From Vittaforma corneae ATCC 50505 (Eukaryota > Microsporidia > Nosematidae): DNA of 64,000 nucleotides. The notes below the pieces were generated by a model. It saw only the letters and a program-made list of their open reading frames with translations, was not told the DNA's origin and did no database searches. The translations under genes and the position numbers were made by a program. The stretch's first letter is position 1, and each line of letters starts with the position of its first letter. Below are positions 58,189 to 64,000 of the stretch, piece by piece. The stretch lies in contig NW_006889840.1 in assembly GCF_000231115.1 (NCBI RefSeq), forward strand, positions 49,575 to 113,574. The letters are read 5' to 3'.

Positions 58189-58475
58189 TTTAAATTATAC
58201 TTTTCAATTTCTGTTTCAAAGTTGGTATTTTTATAATTTTGGCTATGAATTCGTCTTTAAACGTCATAAATACCTATCATTTATGCTAATAGGCTTTTGC
58301 CAGTTTTTGCTTGATACTGTTGTTATGCTTTGAACTGTCTTAATTATGGTAATTAATTAACAACATCAACTTAAATTCTCCACAAATATGAATGCATAAT
58401 AAAAATGCTTTGTTAACGTACTGTTGCATGGTATTTTGCTTACTTAGTTTTTATCCCTGAAAATTGAAAGACACA

Positions 58476-59255
58476 ATGGAACAAAATGTAGAAAAATTAA
58501 GAAAAGATTTACTCCTAGAGGAAAATACATTAAAAACCCTTGAGAAGGTTCTCTCTGTTGTGGAGTCCAGCTCAAAAGCTTGTGAACTTTTTTGGAAAGC
58601 AGACGAACTGGTTTTTGTTCTTTTTCAAAACTTTATTGATTCATTCTACACGCTAAACACCGAGCTTTTCGACGAAGGAGAAATGCATAAAATAAAGCTT
58701 TGTATTGATATACTGACAAACATTGCTCAGAAAATAAAAATAGAAGAGTTCTTCCTAAAACTTCAACTTGATTATTACATTTATCCTTTTTTAATGTCGT
58801 CAGGTGATGAATCCATTAAAATATCCACCTTGAAACTGTTCTCAGCACTTCTCAAAGATGAAAGACACGAAGGCATGCGTATTAGTGAGTTACTCCCTCT
58901 TATTCTTAAGATTGTTGATTCTGGCAGTGAAGAATGCCAGATTTTGGCTTTAGAAACACTTGGTCTTGTACTAATCGGAAATGGATTGGACTATGCTGTG
59001 CAGACAATTGATAGGTTTAGAGCTATTGATGTTGTTTTGAACCCATTGGTTAAAAGATCAGTGCTGTCAAAAAATTTGATATTTTTGAAACAATTATTAA
59101 AAATATACACAAGACTGTGTGATCACAACAATGTAAGAATGAAGGTTAGGGAGAAGCCGCCTGAAGGTTTAGATTCTAAAGAAATGATGTCGCTTTGTGA
59201 AAGAGATGAGGAACTGTTAAGTATTTGGACAAAATTCATGCATACATTAAATTAA
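58476..59255 (+). CDS. CAF40: CCR4-NOT subunit Caf40/CNOT9 (Rcd1)
   Basis: The 259-residue protein starts at 58476 (MEQNVEKLRKD). It has the armadillo-like CNOT9 pattern: ELFWKADELVFVLFQNFIDS (compare LW.s.G....LLQEI...), LDYYIYPFLMS (compare I.LFLYPFL.t), STLKLFSALLKDE, PLILKIVDSGSEECQ (PLCLRIMESGSELSKTVA) and LDYAVQTIDRFRAI (LAYICQT.ERF). The same order and spacing as Rcd1 through the whole length make the call secure. It is a subunit of the deadenylase complex and binds RNA-linked partners. Dhh1 (12254) works with the same complex. Confidence 0.88.
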   Translation: MEQNVEKLRKDLLLEENTLKTLEKVLSVVESSSKACELFWKADELVFVLFQNFIDSFYTLNTELFDEGEMHKIKLCIDILTNIAQKIKIEEFFLKLQLDYYIYPFLMSSGDESIKISTLKLFSALLKDERHEGMRISELLPLILKIVDSGSEECQILALETLGLVLIGNGLDYAVQTIDRFRAIDVVLNPLVKRSVLSKNLIFLKQLLKIYTRLCDHNNVRMKVREKPPEGLDSKEMMSLCERDEELLSIWTKFMHTLN

Positions 59256-59505
59256 ATATTATTTTGTAAATAAATTTATCACTTGTGTTTTAATATCAGA
59301 ACTATTAAATTTTTAGATTTAAAATTATGTAATATGGATAGATTTTATTTGGAAAATTATTGTTTTTATGTCAATAATGCTTGGGCTTTCAATCTTTTTT
59401 TATTATCAAGGTTTTACAGGTTTGGTGCATTCGTCATTCGTTAGGATTAAATAACCTACGTTCTATCTTAGCTCCGTGTTAAAAATAGTGCCTTCTTCTT
59501 GCCCA

Positions 59506-62087
59506 ATGAGAGAGGCTGAGTACCAAAGACTCAAAGATCTGTTTGAGAAGGATGACGGATTTATTCCTACACCAAAGAAGACATATGAAGCAATGTCCCT
59601 TGAATTATCTTCAATTGAGAGTACGATTAGAATATTCTTGTATCTCAGAAGTCTAAAAGTTCAGAATCAGTCAGTTCTGGTGTGCAGTCTTGAAGAGCAA
59701 TACACAACCATTCTTAAAAGCATCCCAAGAAACTTCAAACAATTTTACTCCAACTATGAAAATATAACAGCACAAAATAAAAAAATAGCAATAATATGTG
59801 CAAGAGAAGTTAAAAGAAGTTTATCTAGAACCTCAAAGACAAACCCGACACTCAAAAGTAAAAGAATTAATAAAGAACTAAGCTGTTCGATTAAGAAGTT
59901 AACAAGAGAAGAGATCAACAAACAGAAGAAAGAAGAAAAAGAGGAAGAGCAGAAGAGGAGGCGAGAAGAGAGGAAAAGGAGGAATTAAGACAGAAAAGAA
60001 AGTTCAATTATTTAATGAGTCAGACAGAAGCGTTTGCTGGTTTCTTTTTAAATAAGAAAAGAAAGATTGATGATGCGATGGATGATTCTGCGGCAATGAA
60101 GGCAGCACAAGAACAGCTGGCGCATTTGAGAGAATTTGATGAGCAAAATAAAAGTCCTGGATCTGTGAAGCATAGGAATGAAGAGATAGAAGAATATGAA
60201 TATCAATCGGTTCAACAACCTAAAATACTAAAAGCTAGATTGAAGGATCATCAACTTAAGGGTCTGAATTGGCTGGTAAATCTGTATAATCAGGGTATTA
60301 ACGGCATACTAGCAGATGATATGGGATTGGGAAAGACTATTCAGTCCATCTCTCTTTTATGTCATTTGTTTGAGAGTGAAGGTATACACGGTCCTTTTCT
60401 AATCGTAACACCCTCAAGCACCCTTCATAACTGGTCAAAAGAGTTAGAAAGATTTGCACCTGTCCTTAAGGTTTTAAATTACTGGGGTAATATTCAGGAA
60501 AGGAGAGATATGAGAAAGCTCCTTAAGAAATCCAATGTTGTGATCACGTCATACCAAATTGCAGTATCTGATGAGGCTATAATTGGAAAGATCAGATGGC
60601 AATATATGATTTTGGATGAAGCACAGGCAATTAAAAGTATAAATTCTCAGCGATGGAAGATTCTGCTTGGATTCAAATCTCGTAGTAGACTGCTTCTTAC
60701 AGGCACACCCATTCAAAATAATATGCAGGAACTTTGGTCTCTTCTCCATTTTATAATGCCTACTCTTTTTGACTCTCTTTCTGAATTTAGTGAATGGTTT
60801 AGTAAAGATATTGAAAATAAGGATAAAGTTGAAGAGGAGCAGATAAACAAGCTACACACTATTTTAAAGCCATTTATGTTGAGAAGAAATAAAAATGATA
60901 TTAAAGATGAAATTGGTGGTAAGGAAATAATCACAGTTCCTTGTGAAATGAGTATTCGTCAGAAAGTTTTGTATGATGAAATTATTAATAGTAAGCTTGA
61001 TTACGAAAATATTATAATGCAGTTAAAGAAAGTATGCAACCATCCTGACCTTTTTGAGAAGCTTGAGCCCACGGCTTCTTTTTGTATTAGTGCTATTGGT
61101 GAAAATGGCAGCGTAAGTTATAGGTCGCATTTTAAAAGGTATATTTCTGAAAAACTGGCCGAGCCTGTCTGTTTGGGCGTGAACAAGCTGTGTGGCTTCG
61201 ATGCTCCTCCATCGTCTTCCTATTTAATGAGTATCTTCAATGGATCTAGCTACATGCTAAGATTGACCAATAGGATCTTTCAATATAAACTTGACTCTTG
61301 TATTAATTTTCAAGAGAAGCTAATCCAAAAGGACATGACAGTTGATCAGTATTCTGATCTTTATAAAATATATTGTTCAAAGAGAGATGATATGTTGGAT
61401 TATAGGGAGTTTATATTAAACGATATAGTTAGGAGAAGAGAGCAGATTGAAAGTAGCTTAAAAAGATTTAAATTTATTAATGAGAAAATATTGGATAAAC
61501 ATGAATCAACTAACATTGACAAAGAGCCTATTTTTGTGTCTGAAAGTAGAATTGATCGTCAGATCTTTGTTCCACCTTTGAACACTTTTATTTCAGATTC
61601 TGGAAAACTTTTTATGATTGATATTCTGTTAAAAAAATTAAAAGAAGAATGTCATCGAGTTCTAATATATTTTCAAATGACAAAAATGATGGATTTATTT
61701 GAAGAATATTTAGTAAAACGAGAATATAACTATTTAAGATTGGATGGATCATCCAAGATTAGTCAACGTAAAGAGCTTGTTGAGCAATGGCAATCCAACG
61801 AAGATGTATTTATTTTTATATTAAGTACTAGGGCTGGCGGGGTTGGTATCAATCTTACTGCTGCAGATACTGTTATTTTTTATGATAGTGATTGGAATCC
61901 AACTGTTGATCAGCAAGCTATGGATAGAGTTCACAGGCTAGGACAGACGAAAGATGTCACGGTGTACAGGTTAGTTACTCAGAACAGCGTGGAAGAGAAA
62001 GTTATGGAAAGGGCCAATAAGAAAGAGGAAGTACAGAAAATTGTTATCAAGGGAAATGTATTTGAAGGACTATATCTTGACAAATGA
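59506..62087 (+). CDS. INO80: INO80 chromatin-remodelling ATPase, one frameshift
   Basis: ATG 59506 follows CCC. The first frame (to 59988) ends in a Lys/Glu/Arg-rich helix. The second frame contains, just upstream of 60015, ELRQKRKFNYLMSQTEAFAG, which is the DBINO/HSA junction of Ino80 (kkRQ.kLNFLi.QTElysHF), showing one gene broken near 59950-59975. The ATPase follows: NGILADDMGLGKTIQSISLL (motif I), LILDEAQAIK-type DEAQ box, LLTGTPIQNNMQELWSLLHF, VCNHPDLFE. An insertion region comes next, then LDGSSKISQRKELVEQW, STRAGGVGINLTAADTVIFY and DRVHRLGQTKDVTVYRL. It has about 855 residues against 1489 in yeast. It slides and spaces nucleosomes and exchanges H2A.Z. Confidence 0.87.
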
Positions 62088-62391
62088 AGACAATTCGAGT
62101 AAATTTTTGTATTTTCGTTAAGTATTTTGTCTTCATGGGATATGATGGTGGTTACTAAGATAATTTTTGTTGTTTATATGCATAATAACTACGGCCTTTC
62201 GAATTTTGAAAACTGATTGTTTAAATTTTAACAGTAAGATAAAGATATAAACTTAAATATACTTTTTCGTTACTCTTTGGTTATATTTTATACCAATACT
62301 GTAAATAATCTTTAAACGTCATTCTGTGATATTTTCTTTGACTTTCTTTTCTCTATTTTTATTTCTTAATCACAAAAAGTAAAGAACCCTC
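62088..62391. other. Intergenic, about 300 bases, nothing recognised
   Basis: A+T-rich spacer with poly-T runs before the next start; no ORF or RNA gene seen. Confidence 0.5.
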
Positions 62392-63159
62392 ATGTCGAGT
62401 TTCAGAGATGAAGATAAAAACGATAATAGAAACATACTGAATCTTCCATCTAGTTTCACAAAAATGGATGCAATTCGTGCCTTTGCAAAGTTAAAAAATG
62501 AGTTGGAAATGAGAATTAAGCAAGAAAATTTGAGCGAGAACGAATTGAGAGAAACTGAAGAAAAATTAGCTGCAGGGCGTATGCAATGTTTAGCTATTTT
62601 AAGTATGCATGACATTACCTGCTGTGGTGAAACTTGTTGTGATGGAGATGGTTGTGACAAAGAGAATTGTGACCAAGATCAAAACATCTGTGGTGAAACT
62701 TGTTGCGATGAAAATTATTCCAGTGAAGAGTGTTACACTACTGAATGTGATTGTAATGAATGCAGTGAAAATGCCGATGTATGGAATAATCATAAGGAAA
62801 ATTTGTGTACTAATAACTGTAGTTGCTGTCAAGGAAGTAACTTTAGTGCTACTGAAGAGTGTTTAGTTAATAACTATTGTGGATGCCAAAATGAGAACGC
62901 CCAGAATGTTGGCATTAAAAACATGAAATCTGATGATGTTGTCGATGTTTTAGAGAACAATATGCGTTGTGTCTCTAATTATAATAAGGAAGATAAAATT
63001 CATGGAAATGAAGATTTGATGTGTGTAAAAATTCAGGATGCTGAGATACAAGCAGAGGAATCTTTAAAAGCACAACATGATCAGTGCGAATTAGTTGTGC
63101 AAGACGTTGATGATGAAAAGAAAAAGGGGCTGTGCGGCCTCGGTTGGTTCTGTTTCTAA
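62392..63159 (+). CDS. Cysteine-rich protein, 255 residues, unrecognised
   Basis: ATG 62392 has CCC three bases upstream. The N-terminal 70 residues are helical and charged (FTKMDAIRAFAKLKNELEMR). Residues about 78-168 contain about 20 cysteines with Gly, Asp, Glu and Asn; two copies of CGETCCD are spaced about 23 residues apart, encoded by near-identical DNA. The C-terminus is KKKGLCGLGWFCF. There is no signal peptide, so it is probably cytosolic or nuclear. The cysteine density suggests metal binding or a disulfide-crosslinked structural protein. A C-terminal pair of cysteines beside aromatic residues could be lipid-modified. No known family comes to mind. Confidence 0.6.
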   Translation: MSSFRDEDKNDNRNILNLPSSFTKMDAIRAFAKLKNELEMRIKQENLSENELRETEEKLAAGRMQCLAILSMHDITCCGETCCDGDGCDKENCDQDQNICGETCCDENYSSEECYTTECDCNECSENADVWNNHKENLCTNNCSCCQGSNFSATEECLVNNYCGCQNENAQNVGIKNMKSDDVVDVLENNMRCVSNYNKEDKIHGNEDLMCVKIQDAEIQAEESLKAQHDQCELVVQDVDDEKKKGLCGLGWFCF

Positions 63160-63416
63160 TGATAAATTTTTATCAAAGTTTTTAGTTTAAATCTTCTATG
63201 TTTTATAACAATTGGTTTTGTGAGTATTCTTGATGTAGATTTAAGTAAGTGCTATTGTTACTTGACTTTAACAATAAATTTTGATATTTCGGTGCATTGT
63301 TCAAGTTCATTTTGAAATAATTGATATGCAGTCAAACATTGAATAGTTTAAATATATTACATATGTTGGTGCTTAGTATTTTATCATAAAATTTATTATT
63401 GTATTTATCCTCTTAA

Positions 63417-63743
63417 ATGGTGGATGAAGAAGATGAAAAAATCTTGTTGAAAAGAGAATCAGCTAAGTATGAAGAAAGAATCAAAAAGTCTAAAATAAGA
63501 GAGGGAATGTTTAAGAAAAAATCAGAAGGATACAACAAAATAAAAGCTGAGAGTGTGCCAATAATAAAAACATTCCTAGGCTATGTGCTTGAATTATATC
63601 CCGATGAAATACATCTGATTTCAGACATTTTAGTTCAATCTGTTAAACGTAATGATGTAGATGAAAAGATTAATGTGATTTTGACTAAAAAAATTAAGAA
63701 TTTGGAAGAAATTAAGAATATATTGGGATCCGTTGATACATGA
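63417..63743 (+). CDS. Small helical protein, 108 residues, unrecognised
   Basis: ATG 63417 follows CCTCTTAA. The N-terminal 45 residues are highly charged (KLLKRES type, RIKKSKIREGMFKKK), then a helical domain with IIKTFLGYVLELYPDEIHLI and DVDEKINVILTKKIKNLEEI. The domain has some resemblance to a PWI-type bundle in helix order, but the key PWI residues are not present. No other evidence. Confidence 0.45.
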   Translation: MVDEEDEKILLKRESAKYEERIKKSKIREGMFKKKSEGYNKIKAESVPIIKTFLGYVLELYPDEIHLISDILVQSVKRNDVDEKINVILTKKIKNLEEIKNILGSVDT

Positions 63744-64000
63744 ATGGTTCAGTTTAAGATAGTGAAATGGTGTGTATTTGACAATAAGATAATAATGTTG
63801 TTCTATGTTATGTGTGATATTTAAATAAATTTTTTAGTTACTTATAAATAAAATATACAAGAAAGTATTTTCATTAAATAATAGTGAAATTATTGTGATG
63901 GTTGTTTGTTTAGGAATTTTTAATAAAACTATTAGAAGAAAACAATTAATATTTTGACAGTTTTTAATTGATCCTAGGATTGGCTCCTTCCACTGGTGCA
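63744..64000. other. Right-edge intergenic, nothing recognised
   Basis: A+T-rich to the window edge; no ORF reaching the edge was recognised. Confidence 0.5.

Larger units (their letters stand above)
58052..58475. promoter_or_regulatory. Divergent promoter region with two perfect inverted repeats
   Basis: About 420 bases between the secreted-protein start (minus) and the Caf40 start (plus). It holds the two hairpins listed separately. No ORF seen. Confidence 0.5.

Overview
The window is a compact nuclear eukaryotic chromosome segment with about 42 protein genes and one tRNA gene. Genes are short, A+T-rich, mostly single-exon and on both strands, and most gaps are 100 to 500 bases. Most start codons have a run of three or more C within about 20 bases upstream, the CCC-like promoter motif known from Microsporidia. 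Together with shortened conserved proteins, this points to a microsporidian, or a close relative, that keeps a fairly rich gene set. This is inference from sequence alone; no database search was possible.

Left third (1-24 kb): a secreted protein cut by the window edge, a Rgp1-like trafficking factor, a CYRI-like protein, an Acf1/Itc1-like ISWI subunit, a NatD-like acetyltransferase, PDI, a telobox Myb protein, a TTC27/Emw1 TPR protein, GAPDH, Dhh1, Sec18/NSF, the repair pair TFB5-RAD2 (divergent neighbours), Trm732/THADA, Nuf2, a 79-residue helical protein and Yif1.

Middle (24-43 kb): Spc25, Vid27, two unrecognised proteins, a diflavin-type reductase without its FMN domain, a Sec12-like protein, a MYST acetyltransferase, a small membrane protein, an EED-like WD protein, Arv1, an E(z)/EZH-like SET methyltransferase, a degenerate class III nucleotidyl cyclase and Dna2. 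EED and EZH lie about 1 kb apart and suggest a Polycomb PRC2-type H3K27 methylation system. A Mrc1/claspin-like protein follows Dna2.

Right third (43-64 kb): a cullin, tRNA-Trp(CCA), a Shp1/p47 Cdc48 adaptor, a cyclin, Rpt6, a small membrane protein, an ING/Yng2 PHD protein, Elp1, a RING-CH membrane ligase, a secreted coiled-coil protein, CNOT9/Caf40, INO80, a cysteine-rich protein and a small helical protein.

Functional themes are chromatin control (MYST and ING, INO80, Acf1, NatD, EED and EZH), the kinetochore (Nuf2, Spc25), mRNA turnover (Dhh1, Caf40), ER-Golgi traffic (Sec12, Sec18, Yif1, Rgp1), tRNA modification (Trm732, Elp1) and DNA repair and replication (TFB5, Rad2, Dna2, Mrc1-like). 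About nine conserved genes are each broken by one- or two-frame slips. Several of these restore cleanly by adding one base to a homopolymer, which looks like assembly error more than pseudogenes.
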